Source: Lobosporangium transversale (lineage: Eukaryota > Mortierellomycota > Mortierellomycetes > Mortierellales > Mortierellaceae). Taken from it: a stretch of DNA of 64,000 nt. Shown here piece after piece: positions 43,210-55,448 of this stretch. Made by a program: the position numbers and the translations under genes. Positions within the stretch are counted from its first letter, which is position 1. The number at the start of each line of letters is the position of its first letter. The DNA lies in the NCBI RefSeq assembly GCF_002105155.1, contig NW_019029006.1, positions 310,001 to 374,000 of the forward strand, read 5' to 3'. The notes beneath the pieces are model-generated. The model had not been told where the DNA came from. It was given only the letters and a program-made list of their open reading frames with translations, and searched no databases.

Positions 43210-46200
43210 TACTGTGCAGCAATGGTTTATGAAACGGGCAATGTTACCCATCTTAGTCGCATCAATTACAGTGTCATCATCAACACGAAACAAATAACTC
43301 GATCCAATACCCATTCGTTCATATCGCTTCTCCCGGTGATCTGCAACCTTTTGACGAATTACTTCACCAATATATTCAATGACCATGTCGTTTGCGTCCA
43401 CCTTCTCCATCGCAAACAGCCCCCAATCATGAATCGGTGATTTTGCAAATCGAAGTTGCTTCTTGCGCACTTTTAGTTGATTGAACTTCATAATATCAGA
43501 ATCCGTCGCCATGCCTACTAACATGCGACGGTTGTTGACTCGGTTCATACGAGATGATATTCTAGCTGACGCCGTGTTCACCTGTGCAGTATTGCGGTGT
43601 GGTAAGTAAATCGCTTTGGCCATCTCTGAAATCTTGTAAAAGCCTTCTGTACGCGCTGATCCTGTTCGATGGGCTGATGGCTCCGAATCCCGTACAGAGT
43701 TTTCCTGAGCAGCCAGGACTTCTTCAAGCTCTCTTAGCTGGTGAGTTCGATCTTTAGGGTCCTGCCCTCCATGTCCATGGCGACCTGACTCTTCTTCTTC
43801 AGCTCTCTTACGCTCTATCTCTAGTGCCGCCTTCATAAACATAAAATCCTCCTCATCGCCATTACTAAAGTCTAGTGGCAATGCATCCTTGTAACCCATG
43901 ACCAAGCCATTGCTAGTCTTGCCAGACTCATATGGCTCGTAAAGATCAAAATAAGAAGAGTCCGAATCGGTGTCTGATTCTGATTCGGAGCCAGTGACAG
44001 AGTATGAGTCTGAATATTCAGGCGTGTCATCTCGACGTAATACCATGTCCTGACGTCCTGATGTTGCGGGTGATGCGACTGCCTCCATGACCACATCTTG
44101 CAACTCCACATCTGATCGGCTCTCTTCCAGTCTCTGTTGCTTCTTTGCTTTGTCTACCAGAGACTTTTTGGCCGAAGCAGCACCACTTTGCTTCTTAGTT
44201 TTCTTGACCTTGCGGTTCCTACCAGCTCCTGCTTCATAATCTGAGCCAGAGTCAATGTCTGGTAAAGCAAGAGAGTCTGCTTTTTTCTTTGTCTCTGTTT
44301 CATGACTGGACGTTCTGTCATGTGCTCGTTTACGCTTGTGCGAGGCTTTGCTGGGCCGTTCGTCGTCTTCCAGCCCTCCGCCTCTACTACCTTTCAGGGC
44401 AATAACTTCGTCATTCTCTGTTCCATTACCTTCAATTTCATCGTCGTCATCCATCCTCTCCAGCTCCTCCTCATCATCCACTATAAATTTCACATCTTCG
44501 TCCATGTAGTCATCACTGCTTTCGCCCTGTGGTTGACGCTGATGAAACTCTGTCAAAAAATCATCCGCACGCCTACCATCATCGCTGCTACTGAGATAAT
44601 CCCGAAGACTTGGTTGCTTTTTGTTGCCCATTTGGTTACCCTTCTTGGAAAGATGCCTGGAGCTTTTGCCACCCTTCTTTTGCAGTCGCCTACTGTTCAT
44701 AGGTCCTCGGTCTTCGTCCTGGCTGGATGCGCTACGGGCCCCGCTAGAGTAATGACGCGATCGTTCAAATTTCTTGTTTCCAGACTTATGTCTCTCTGTC
44801 TCAGATTCTGAATCTACATATCTAGTTGAAGGACGGCCACGAGAGCGACTCCTGGAATTTGATCGAGAACTAGACCTAGAGCGACCATGTGTTTTGTAGT
44901 TACGGCGCGATCTCAATGGCGTAGGAGATCGTGATATGGAGCGAGACCGTGATCGGTAACGAATTCGAGATCCAGAACGAGAACGAGAGCGAGATGAACG
45001 GGAGCGAGAATGGGATCGGTTTTGAGATCGTGATCGTCTTCCTGTAATGTCTTTAGATCGCTTCTTTTTCTTGGAGCGTTTAGCATCTGTCTCCATTCGA
45101 GGCTTATGCCCAGCGTTGGGATCTGTTTGTGTTCTCTTTTTGAAGCTTGGCAGTTTAGGAAGCACTTCTGGATGGGCGAGTTGGTGAGCGTCCTTGATGG
45201 ATAACTTTGGATCATGGCGAGGGGCATCCAAAGATAAACGTGATGATCCTTGCTCTGAGGGTTTTAAGGATATATGCTTTCCGCTTGCAGGCTCATCCAT
45301 TCCTACAGATGCATCCTGCTGCAACTGCGACCCTTCTGGACCTTTAAAACTATCTAAATCCTTATCCTGTTCCTGAGTATGAGCGCGTTCAAGTTCCTTC
45401 GCTTTGCGAATTGCTGGGTTAAGGAAATCATAAATAGTAGGCCCAATGACACGACTACCCAGATCTTTTAAAAACACCTGAAAAAGTTCCTTCATAATCA
45501 TATCGGATGCCCATCGTACCAGCGACTCTTCCTTGGTGGGAGCCTTCACGCGAGAGACACCGCCGCCAAGATTAGGTTTGCGTCCTGTGTCAGAGAGACG
45601 ACGATGACCTGGTTCCCTGGCATTTACCTTGCGAGGAAGAAGCTCTGGTGGCAAGTTGTCATCGCCAGGCACATGAAGTGTGATAGTGATACGTTGTCCT
45701 AAGAGAGGTTTTTCATTGAGAACAACGTGGCATTTTCTAGCCTGTTCAAGCGAAACAAAACGAATGTACCAGTTCTCTCCATGTCGCTCGATCTGTTAAT
45801 AGTAAAATTAAATAGGAACAAAGTTAAAATATTGGCATCCTCAATTTTTCTCAAATTCAATGTAGATAATCTTTTGCCTCCTACTTACTCTCTCGGGGCC
45901 AAACTTATCGAACTCTTGCTTCATATTTTCCACCGTGATACGATGAAAAGGGAGACAGTCGCGACTGATGATTAGACATGCTAAATCCTTTTGCCACCCA
46001 GAGTAGTCATTTTCAGCTGCAGGCACACGCTTTTCTGCATGAATTCCTCGACCACGCCTCATGCCCAAGCCATGTAGTTTTGCCTCCAATCCCCAAGCAG
46101 GACTAGAGCTGCGCTCTCTACTCCTGCTTCTCGACCAGCTCCGGCTCCGACTACGACTCGGGCGTCTGCGACCTGGGTAGCGCTCATATCGATCTGGCGG

Positions 46201-48064
46201 GAACTGCATATCGTCAAAATAGCTTCCTCGGCGATCGTAAAAGTCTTCTCTGGGATGAAACCCTGGGACAATACCTCCTTGCTTCATCCGCTCTGGTCGA
46301 CCGATAGCTCCTGGAGACATTAGAAGCGGTGGAACTGGAGATGCACGATATGGGTCCATCTCCCGGGATTTTGGCGGGACCCTATAATTTTCCAAAGATA
46401 ATGAGTGTCCTAGATCCAACGTTTTTTCCCAGTCCCGTCGAGGTGTGGGTAATGGTACTCTTGGCGTACTGTTAGTGCTGTTAGAAAGAGTGGTCTTTGT
46501 CCTGTTAGAGCCATCCTCAATTTCACCATCCTCTTTAGGGACAGGCTTGGGTGGCAAAGGAATAACGCGTGTTCGGGGATTTGGTGGAAGAGGTATTGGA
46601 ACACGTTTCGGCGTCGTACCTGATGCCTGCTGTTGATTTGCTTTGGACGATGGGGTAGTGGAGGGTGTGAGTGGAAGGGCTATGGTGGTGGTTGGAGTTG
46701 GAGCATTACTAGTAGTAGAAGAGGATACAGGTAGGGATCCTGTAGAGCTAGAAGCGGAAGGAAGGCTAGAACTTGGTGAAAGCATATTACTAGGAGGTGG
46801 TGTAGATGCATCATCAATCTCCATATCATCGTCGTTGGTGTAAATGTCACGATCATGACTAGACTCTGCTGCGAGAGCTGCTTTAGCCTTGGCTGCTTCA
46901 ATCCTGGCTGCTACATTGGCCTTTGCCTTGCGAAACTTTGAGCCACTACCATCCGAAATAACCTTTAGCGGCCCTCTATCCATCTGTTTGCCATGTAGTG
47001 TCTCTACAGCTTTTTTCACAGCTGCCTCCGCCTCTGGTCCCGCGAAAACAACGCGTCCAAACCCAAGGCCAACACCAGTGACAGGATGCCGTTCAATAAG
47101 AATGTCCAAAATATCTCCACATCCTGCAAATAAAATTTCCAGGTCCAATGTAGTGGTTGAGAAGGAAAGATGAGAGACCAAAACTCCATGATGAACTACT
47201 GAATTACTATCGCGCTAGTGATAATTTACATTGCCGAGGAGAAAAGAGCGAGAGATTAACCACAATAAACTGAAGCATCCGTTTTGCCACAACTACAACA
47301 GCAGTTATTTCTATAAATTATAGCGAATCAACTGTACCTCAAGTCGAACAGGTGCCAATGTGCCTTTGAAGGCTCGTCTCGTCTTGGAAATGAGATAGCT
47401 ATAATTCGCTGCAGTCCGGCGTGGGTCCTGTGGATCCTTTTTGTCCTACATAGTCCCGATTCATCAAAAGGTATTATATATTAGTTCGATGTCTGCATTT
47501 TTTTTTTTCTTTTTGCCCTGTAGATACTATCAGAATTGATCGGCGGTTATTCAGGGGATATTAACCCGAGTTTGTTGCATCTTGAAGGCAAGCGCGCCAT
47601 ACCTCTTCTGTAAGATCATCTTGGTAGCGACAAAGCACAGTTGTATTTTTGGACTTGCTGGCGTCCAAGAAGGGATCATAAAGGACACGAAAGGTTCGTA
47701 AGCTGGCAGATGAGTCTTCGAGAGATGCGATGGTGGGTCTAATAGAACTCAAAGCTGCATCAACAGCACTGCTGACAATGGTGGAGGAGGTTGATGCCGA
47801 GCTATTAATCAACAGGCCAGGGCTGCTTGATATACTGCTAGTTACATGGGATTCAGTTAAAAGGGATGCTGAGGCGGGTGCTGGTGCAGATACACTGGGT
47901 GATGTAACTGATGGGATCGGGGTCTGATGTGAGCCCGACGCGGTGTCTTGATCAGCTGAAGTTGTAGAGTCTGTGGAATCGTTATGAGCGGGATTAGTAC
48001 TATCAGTAATGGTGCTGCTGCTGTTGTTCGACGGGAGTGATTGGGCCGAATCAAGCAAGCTCAT
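42904..48064 (-). CDS. SET1: SET1 histone H3-K4 methyltransferase (COMPASS)
   Basis: Five exons (47603-48064, 47338-47445, 45889-47214, 43213-45792, 42904-43077) join in phase to 1549 aa. Set1 is the catalytic subunit of COMPASS, which methylates H3 lysine 4. A Ser/Thr-rich N-terminus leads to the conserved [10 protein letters not shown] and [20 protein letters not shown]. An RRM is at about 198-275. A second RRM-like Set1-specific domain spans the intron at about 600-675 ([20 protein letters not shown] and [20 protein letters not shown]). A long Arg-Ser and acidic region follows. The n-SET has NNRRMLVG. The SET domain starts at about 1405 with [20 protein letters not shown], has [14 protein letters not shown] across the last intron, YDYKFPIE, and a post-[11 protein letters not shown]. 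The third-exon acceptor (CACTAG) was chosen to keep phase 0. Confidence 0.93.
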
Positions 48065-48483
48065 GGTGGATTCATAGGTTCAGGCTGCGAAAATGGGATG
48101 CCACAGCGATGAACAGGTCAGTGATGGCGCGCGTTGGTTTTCACTAGCATAGAGGCACAGAAGGATATAAGCAAAAAAAAAAAAAAAAGCGCACAGGACC
48201 AAATAGAAACGAGGATGTGAGTCAGAATAACTATGGTTTGGAATATAGCATATGAAAAAGAGAGAATGGAGGAAAAAAAAGAGAATGATGTGAAGGCACA
48301 ATTACGCGTATGAAGTGATTGACTTTATAATCAAGTGAGGAAATATGTTCTTTAACAATAAAAGGTAAAAAGGTTAAAAAAGGTATTTAAAAATAAAGCA
48401 TGTGATGGAGAAATGAGGTGAGTTGCTGTTTACTATGTTACCTTGTTTCGATGGATGAGACCAGGGATAAGAGAGATGAAGAG

Positions 48484-48516
<33 letters not shown>

Positions 48517-49302
48517 TCAAGAAATCTAAATTAAACAAAAAGTGACAAGGTCTAGTGAAAGGAACAAAAGATGGGATGGAGAGATGAGAAAGGAGATATG
48601 AAGAGAAGTAAGGAGAGATGGAGGAAAAAATAAAAAAAATAAAAAAAAAAGTATGTGTGTAAGAGAGAGGAAGGAGAAGGTAGAGGAAGGGAAGAGGAAC
48701 AAGCGTAAGAATGATTAATAAAAGAAGAAAATCAATCAAGACAGAGAAGAAGAAAGAAAAGAGATGGATGAAGGACAAGCTTGATGGAGAATCAAGAATG
48801 ACAATGACATGCAATATCAAAAAACGCGCGGGAGAATATTTTTCGAGACGACTGACTGCTTCTATTACATCTGATGTGACATGCAAGTTTTTGACTTGAA
48901 AATGATGTCCCCCTCTACAGAGCGCAGACTGACCTGACTGATTGATTGGACGCTTGATCTCCTGATTGGCACAATAACACAAAAAACGTAAACAACGCCA
49001 CAATAAAGAAAACCAGGGTCCAGCCGGTGTAAAACATCCAGGCATGGATATCCCACAGCCAAACAGGTCCAATCTCCGTCCTCAGTCCTCTGCCTCTCCA
49101 CAAAGAGAGAAAAAGAGGGAGAATGAGAGAAAGATAAAGTGAAAAACGGATAAAAAAGAAAAAAAGAGAAAAGATGCACAATCCACATTCGGCATTTTGT
49201 TACTTTCCATCCCATTGTGTTGATTGCTTGGCATCGTTCTCTTTTATTCTTCCTTCTTGTGGGACTCATTTGTTCATCAACTTTTCATTTACCGAACAGA
49301 CA
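48065..49302. promoter_or_regulatory. Divergent SET1/PRA1 promoter with pyrimidine-rich SET1 leader
   Basis: 1.2 kb between the two starts. From about 48400 to 49170 the plus strand is strongly purine-rich (GAGA, GGAAGGAG and A runs), that is, pyrimidine-rich on the SET1 strand. The long minus-strand open frame in it is a product of that composition and is not called. Function as leader or promoter is inferred. Confidence 0.4.
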
Positions 49303-50053
49303 ATGCCCGCTCCTGCCTACACTCCCTTGCCCACAAATGCGTCAGTGCCACTCTCTGGATTGACCTTTAACCCAGAGTCATTGCCTTTGCCACCACCCGA
49401 TCAGTCACCGTTCACAGCTTTAGGGCTTGGATACATCAAAAAGTTTCGTGAGGAGCGACTCTCCTCTCTGAGACCTTTCTCGGAATTTTTCAATACTAGT
49501 CGCATGTCAAAACCTGATGGTGTCGGTAGTACGTTTTACCTGACGTTTTTTTTTTTATATGATTGATTAATATTGACGCATTTGTCATTCATTGACCGAT
49601 CCTGAATATCTTTTCAACTAACTATCCATGCTTCGTTTCGATAGCGGTGATCACTCGACTCAACCATAACCTTCCTTACTTCCAAGGCAACTACACTGTT
49701 GTGTTCCTAGGCATTACAGCCTATAATCTGTAAGTAACCACCGTTCTTCATATTCCGTCCTCGGAATCAAAACACAAAAGTCTATAACGGGGTATCATTA
49801 CTGATCTTGCTGTTTCCTGGCCTTTCAGTGTCAGCAATTCTATGCTCATGTTTAGTGTAGGATTTACACTCGGAGGTATGCACTTCATCTCCAAGGTCTC
49901 CCCGGAAGGCATCATTGTCGGTACAACTAGATACAACCCACGTCAGCTCCAAACAGGGCTTGCTTGTGCTGCTGTGCCTCTTTTCTTCTTCAGCTCAACA
50001 TTAGGCACCATTTTTTATATTGTTGGTAAGTGTTCAGTTTATATTAATATCTG

Positions 50054-50090
<37 letters not shown>

Positions 50091-50197
50091 GTTAACACTT
50101 CATGGTTTATAACATTAATGATATAGGTGCTAGTGCAGTAAGCATTCTCGGCCATGCATCCTTCATGCAGGTGGGCGTGGAAGACAGCAATGTTTGA
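49303..50197 (+). CDS. PRA1/Yip3-family prenylated Rab acceptor
   Basis: Four exons (49303-49525, 49645-49729, 49829-50025, 50127-50197) encode 191 aa, normal for the family. PRA1 proteins are small ER/Golgi membrane proteins that bind prenylated Rab GTPases and act in early secretory traffic. Signatures include SLRPFSEFFNTSRMSKPDG, then ITRLNHNLPYFQGNYTVVF leading into two hydrophobic hairpins (LGITAYNLVSNSMLMFSVGF and VPLFFFSSTLGTIFYIVG) and a short acidic end (GVEDSNV). It diverges from SET1. Intron 3 contains a T run of about 33. Firm for family; the paralogue is not determined. Confidence 0.92.
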
Positions 50198-50506
50198 TCG
50201 TCAACCCACACAGCATACTACAAATCTATTCTTCATCCTGTATATCCATAAGAGTCTTTAATTCATGTACCGACCTCAATGTGCAGCAATAAAAACAATG
50301 CTCCAAAATGCTTATGAATAAGGACATCATAGAGTTTTGTTCCTCGTACATTCAGCGCAATAAGCTCATTGATCCTGATCCGGAGCGCATAGGCTACTAT
50401 TATGTCCTGATCTCTTTGAGATGATAGATGCTTTTCTCAGATCAGCGGCTATAATGTACATTGATATGTAGCGAGTTGCCGAGAATAAATATACCTTAAA
50501 CCTATG
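50198..50506. other. PRA1 3' flank, nothing recognised
   Basis: About 310 bp with an AATAAA at about 50288 and no recognisable coding segment. It may contain unreadable remains of the clathrin relic that starts next. Confidence 0.4.
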
Positions 50507-51068
50507 TTAGTTTTTGTCAAAGTTCCGAATCTTGATGTCTATTACAAGACTTTGAATTTCTACTTGTATGAACAGCCCATGTTCTATACCACCCAGATAT
50601 TCTAAATTTTGGACAACATAGTCAAGCAGTATCTGGTCTCAGTGCAGTTTGTCAATAACCAAGCTGTCAATACGGTTTCCCGTGACTTAAATAATGAACG
50701 TTCACGTAAGCTTTTAATACTAATGATGACTTTGACAACATTGCATAACCAACAGACTGGAGGAGCATGGGCTTTTGGGGTTCCATTACATTTGCTCCAC
50801 ATCTCTTCAGGGTAGAAGTTTTTTTTTCTCATAGTAATCTAGCAATCTACGCTTAATAAACTGGATAAAGTGAAACAGTAATCGTGTAACAAAGGTGGAT
50901 AATCTATGGCTCTGTCCTAGCATTACTATTCGTACGAAGATGCAATGGAGACTGCAGTCGAGCCTCAAGATGTCTCAGGAGTAGAAAAGCTGTTGCAATA
51001 TTTTGCCGCTTGTCTACCTATACATCTGCTACGACCTCATCCGCCCTGGTGTGGAGTTGGAGCTCGAA
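50507..51068 (+). pseudogene. Clathrin heavy chain C-terminal relic
   Basis: Successive segments of the clathrin heavy chain proximal leg can be read in the right order but in shifting frames. These are KVPNLDVYYKTLNFYL (about 50519-50566), a stop at 50602-50604, then QYLVSVQFVNNQAVNT (about 50627-50674), NDDFDNIA then a stop (about 50721-50747), NRLEEHGLLGFHYICSTSL in the neighbouring frame, SMALS then a stop, YEDAMETAVEP (50932-50964), VEKLLQYF, and after a further shift CLYICYDLIRP. The intact clathrin protein has the same order (VELYYRAIQFYL, PYLRSVQNHNNKSVNE, FDNI, LYKDAM, LLRPDV), from memory. Several deletions and stops make it non-functional. No other clathrin sequence lies nearby, so it is a truncated stray copy. 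Confidence 0.85.
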
Positions 51069-51706
51069 TAGTGTCATGATCTGACCGACTGCAACACCTT
51101 ACATGGTGCACTTTACATTAGGTCGGCAACTTCGAGAAGGTTTATTTATGACGAGCATATAGCAAAGGAGAACATTGAACGCTCCTCTGAGAATCCGATC
51201 CTAGGTCCAGGGGGGCTGTGTAATACGATGACCATGGGAAGGTTCGAGATGATGGCACCACGACAGAGAGGCGTAAATATGGGAGAACATGGCCGAAACT
51301 GTAGCTTTTAAATTAGAAATGTACGAAACCATGAGTATGACAGAGAATCGGCAGACCTCAAATGAACATTGAAATTAACAAACAGAATATCCATAATTAC
51401 TAAGATGACAAAATAGGTGATGCGGCCTTGGAATTGTATGCGCCAGCACAGGTTCCGTTCCGTTGGATGTCTCATTTTTTATCACTACGTGGCATCTGTC
51501 TCGCACGCATTGAGGTACATGCAGTCACCAGGGGCAGAACGGCCATGTCTTGATTGCAGATAATGGATCTCTTTTTTTTTTTTTTTTTTTTTTTTTCAAA
51601 AGCTTCTGTTTTCACGATACTCACAATTCCTTCCTATTGTATAAAACATTTACTCTTCAGATAACAATAAGGGCTTCATCTCATTAGTTTAGAAAAGCAT
51701 TCCATC
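51069..51706. other. Spacer upstream of ERO1
   Basis: About 640 bp with no readable gene. A T run at about 51572-51596 lies about 110 nt before the ERO1 ATG. Any remains of the clathrin relic past 51068 could not be read. Confidence 0.5.
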
Positions 51707-51958
51707 ATGTCGCGAATGCCAGGTGCATGCGCGTCAATACTCATTGTATTCATGGCTTTGCTGGTTTCTGCCATACTCTACGGCAATAACACTGTAGAAC
51801 AATTTCACCTTCACCAAGACAAACAAACTACTCTACAAGCACACCGGCAACCTCAACAATGCGCCAACGTATGGTCTTGTATCATCTGTTCAATTCATTG
51901 TCATATCCTACCTACAAACCCTTGATATACGAAATCTCTTTCCATGGAAAACTGATCT

Positions 51959-51992
<34 letters not shown>

Positions 51993-54150
51993 CGTAGCCT
52001 TCAGGATTGATCGGCGATTCATCATGTTGCGCCTATGAAACAGTAGAGAAGCTCAATATAGACTTTTCGAAAAAATTGCATGAGCTGGTCAACATGCCAT
52101 TCTTCAGATACTTCAAGGTAACAAAAAAATATATTGGAGGATTATTGAGTGTCTACAAATCAACTATTAGACTATCTTTTAAGCTCCGAGACATTTTGCT
52201 GATGCCATGTCAAGTAATTTTTTCTTCTATGATCAATAGGTAAATTTATACAAGGAATGTCCGTTCTGGGACAATGCAGGGCTTTGCATGAACGAAGATT
52301 GCTCTGTTGAAAGGATGGATAAGGAAAAAGTTCCCGAGAAATGGAAAAACAGTCATCATGATTTGGGGAAAGTCTCTATTCCAGCAAACCCAGTAAGTCC
52401 CAAAAAAAAATAAAAAAATAAAAAAATAAAAAAAAAGATGTCTTTGTCTTACTAATTTTATATTGATTGTTTTATTATAGCTTTTTGGTTCTTTACCTCC
52501 TCGACCGCTGATAAAAGAGCAGGATTTTTGCGTTCCTGACGCTGACGCAGATGAGGAAGTGTACGTAGATCTTAAGGACAACCCGGAGCGATTCACTGGA
52601 TACTCCGGACCCTCTGCGGCCAAGGTCTGGAGAGCAATTTATGAGGAAAATTGCTTTGACGTCGCGCAGGAGATGACTGCAGGGTGCCATTATTGTGAAT
52701 CAGAGCGAGCCAAGCTTAAAAACCAACAACAACCCAAGAATAATGGTCAAAGCCATGACCAAAATATACTAGTCCCACCGGAACCTGCGCCTATGAAATC
52801 AGAAAAACCAACGAAGAAGAAGATGGATGATATTTTCTCAAGGCTTCCAAAGGACAGTAACGAACTACAAGGATTGGTTCAAGGGATTGCGCAGGATAGC
52901 AATGGCGAAGAGTCATGTCTAGAGAAGCGAGTGTACTACCGCTTGATCTCTGGTAAGTTCCACTTCGCTTGATCTAGCTTAGATTGGCTTGTATTCTTTT
53001 CATTTATGTCTTTTCTAATGCAAGCCTTGATTTCATCCTTATATTTTTTATGTTCCTGTTTGCTAATTAACATTGAATTAGGACTACATGCCTCTATTTC
53101 AATTCATATCTGTGATGAATGGTTCAACCAAACGACTGGAGAATGGGGCCCCAATTTAGACTGCTTCATTTCCCGTGTAGGTGTGCACCCTGAGCGCTTA
53201 GAAAACATCTATTTTGACTACGTAGTGCTTCTACGAGCCGTGTCCAAGATCTCCGATTTCTTGACTGGCTATGAATTTTGCACAGGTGACGAAGCATTGG
53301 ATAAGAATATAAGAACATCAGTAGATGAGCTTGTGAGTCTGGTCAAGAAATGCCCTCCTACGTTTGACGAAAAGCTACTTTTCCAAGAGCAAAAAGGAGC
53401 CGTTGGACAGACTAGGATGCTGAAGAACCAGTTCAGAAACCACTTCAGAAACGTAACCAGGATCATGGACTGTGTTGGATGTGAGAAGTGCAGGTTGTGG
53501 GGCAAAATACAAACAACAGGTAAGTTAAAACATGGAAAATCCTATGATCAATTTTTTTACTTCAAGCCTAATAACTTACCTCAATCAGGCTAACGATATC
53601 ATTGACAATGCAATCTGGTAAATTTGGTATAATTTTTATTTAAAGGACTCGGAACTGCCCTCAAAATTCTCTTTTCGTATGATGATGCTTCTCTAAAGTA
53701 AGGCTTGAGCTGTTGTATCCTTTTTGTCAATGGATAATATGATAATATAATTGAGGGCTCTATTTGATCCGAATCTACAAATTAACATTTCCTAACATTT
53801 CTAGACGGAGCGCTGATAACATTCTATCGCGGTCAGAGATTGTGGCCCTGATCAACACCTTCAACCGCTTTTCCGAGAGTATCTCTGCAATCGATCGCTT
53901 TGGAGCCATGTATCAGAGTAGACTAGAACAGGAGCTTGCAGCGAATTCGGAAAGTTTGGGAGGAAAATCCTTTATTAAGGCTCCTACCAAGGAAGAAGAT
54001 GATCGAGATGCAATCGTATACAAAGTATTGCTTACTAAAATTCGGCGTGGCGTCACTAAAGCATACAGAAATCTGGATTCTTTCCTTGAGAGCAGGAACA
54101 TCACGCAACACCGGACAGCTTTGAGAAAGGCAACTCCTTTAATTTCATAG
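51707..54150 (+). CDS. ERO1: ER oxidoreductin Ero1
   Basis: Seven exons (51707-51868, 51998-52117, 52240-52392, 52481-52952, 53082-53519, 53646-53697, 53805-54150) give 580 aa. Ero1 is the FAD-dependent thiol oxidase that recharges protein disulfide isomerase in the ER lumen. A signal sequence ([18 protein letters not shown]) is followed by the outer shuttle pair C110-MNED-C115 and the inner active site Cys433-Val-Gly-Cys436-Glu-Lys-Cys439 (family CxxCxxC). FAD-site and fold strings seen are [42 protein letters not shown] and [10 protein letters not shown] charged Lys/Pro-rich insert at about 220-270 separates the two halves. The first intron ends in a T-run/A-run block. Firm. Confidence 0.95.
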
Positions 54151-55448
54151 TGGATGCTAGCAAGCAAGCACTCATTCAATTAGAACTTCCTATAATGATA
54201 CAGCATGCATTACCTTCCTTGGACTACTCCCCTCTTGCATACTCAAAAGAACTGTCCTGGATAGGAAGCCAGATGAATAGAGCAACATTAATAATAAATA
54301 ACATACTCGACCTATATCCGACTTTAGGATCAATATCATCACCCTTGGTTCCGATATGATCACTTAGCTGTAAGTCAGCTTACTTTGAAAATTTTGAGGG
54401 CATTCCATGGACAATACTAGAAGTCCTTCTCTACGGACAGCCTTTTTTTTTTTTATAAAACACTACTCTCTGTATTTTCTTGATCACCATCGATACTTGA
54501 TCCTACAAACTCCCATTCGTTCAAATCGATCCAAAACCAGGAAAAAACTTATGCTCCTCAAAGAAGGTCTTTCCATCTAGTAGGTTGACGAAAGACTCAA
54601 ATCCTCAACTCCTCTATGGCAAATAGCCATCGAAATATCGCAGAAGACCAGTAGACCGTCAAAGGAAGGGCTACAGATGAGATGACTCTGTGCCTTAAGC
54701 TAGGATTGAAAGACTGTCTTCTACGGTTTTCATCGGCGTCCCGGAGTCGAAAGGAGACCGAACATAATTAGACGATTTATACAGATGCTTGGCCTAATTT
54801 GACTCCTTTTTTCGGTTCAGACTGCAATGTAATGTTGAGCGCCACCAATTATTTTTTTTTAAAATCTGGCTATTAGAGTGTGACACAGTAACAGAGGGGA
54901 CTGTTAAAACCCTGTAATAAAAGGAACGTTTTGAAATATGCACGGATATTATTGTGCGGCCCCATGTTGGAAAGAGCTCTTTATTTATGGGACTGTGCCT
55001 TGAAACTCCTTTGTCGATAAGGACTATCGTTAAACGCGGACGGAGGATTAGGAAAGACAAACCACTTCCCTTAGTCCCCCCAGCCCATGTTCCTTGTAGC
55101 CTATCCTCCTTTTTGTGTCACAACACCGAGTTCAATAATCAATTAAAGGCAATTAAAGACCAAAGCCTCTTGAATCCCTCAATTCATTCAACTCATTCTG
55201 CATGCAACAACATTCTCCTGAATGAAAAAATAAAACGAGATATTTTTATTGTTTCTATGACCCTACACTGTCTATATTCTTTCTTTTTGTTTCCTTTCAG
55301 TAACACATACCCCCGCGGAACTCACTCTCTTTCTTAACAATCCGCCTGTATCTATTCTCTCCTTTTATTGGGCACAGCAACATTATAAAATATTCCACAG
55401 AAAAAAGAAGGAAAAGTCCCAATTCAAATTTCTCTCAAGGGGGACGGG
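54151..55448. other. ERO1-VMP1 intergenic region
   Basis: 1.3 kb of mixed sequence. A 69-codon open frame right after the ERO1 stop has no signature and is not called. The 130 nt before the VMP1 ATG include short CT-rich pieces. No RNA gene recognised. Confidence 0.5.

Noticed and set aside
48374-49072. Minus-strand open frame of 232 codons upstream of SET1
   Set aside because: Composed of Phe/Leu/Ser/Tyr strings translated from pyrimidine-rich DNA; no domain, and it occupies the SET1 leader.
54150-54359. 69-codon frame just after the ERO1 stop
   Set aside because: No signature; lies in the 3' flank of ERO1.
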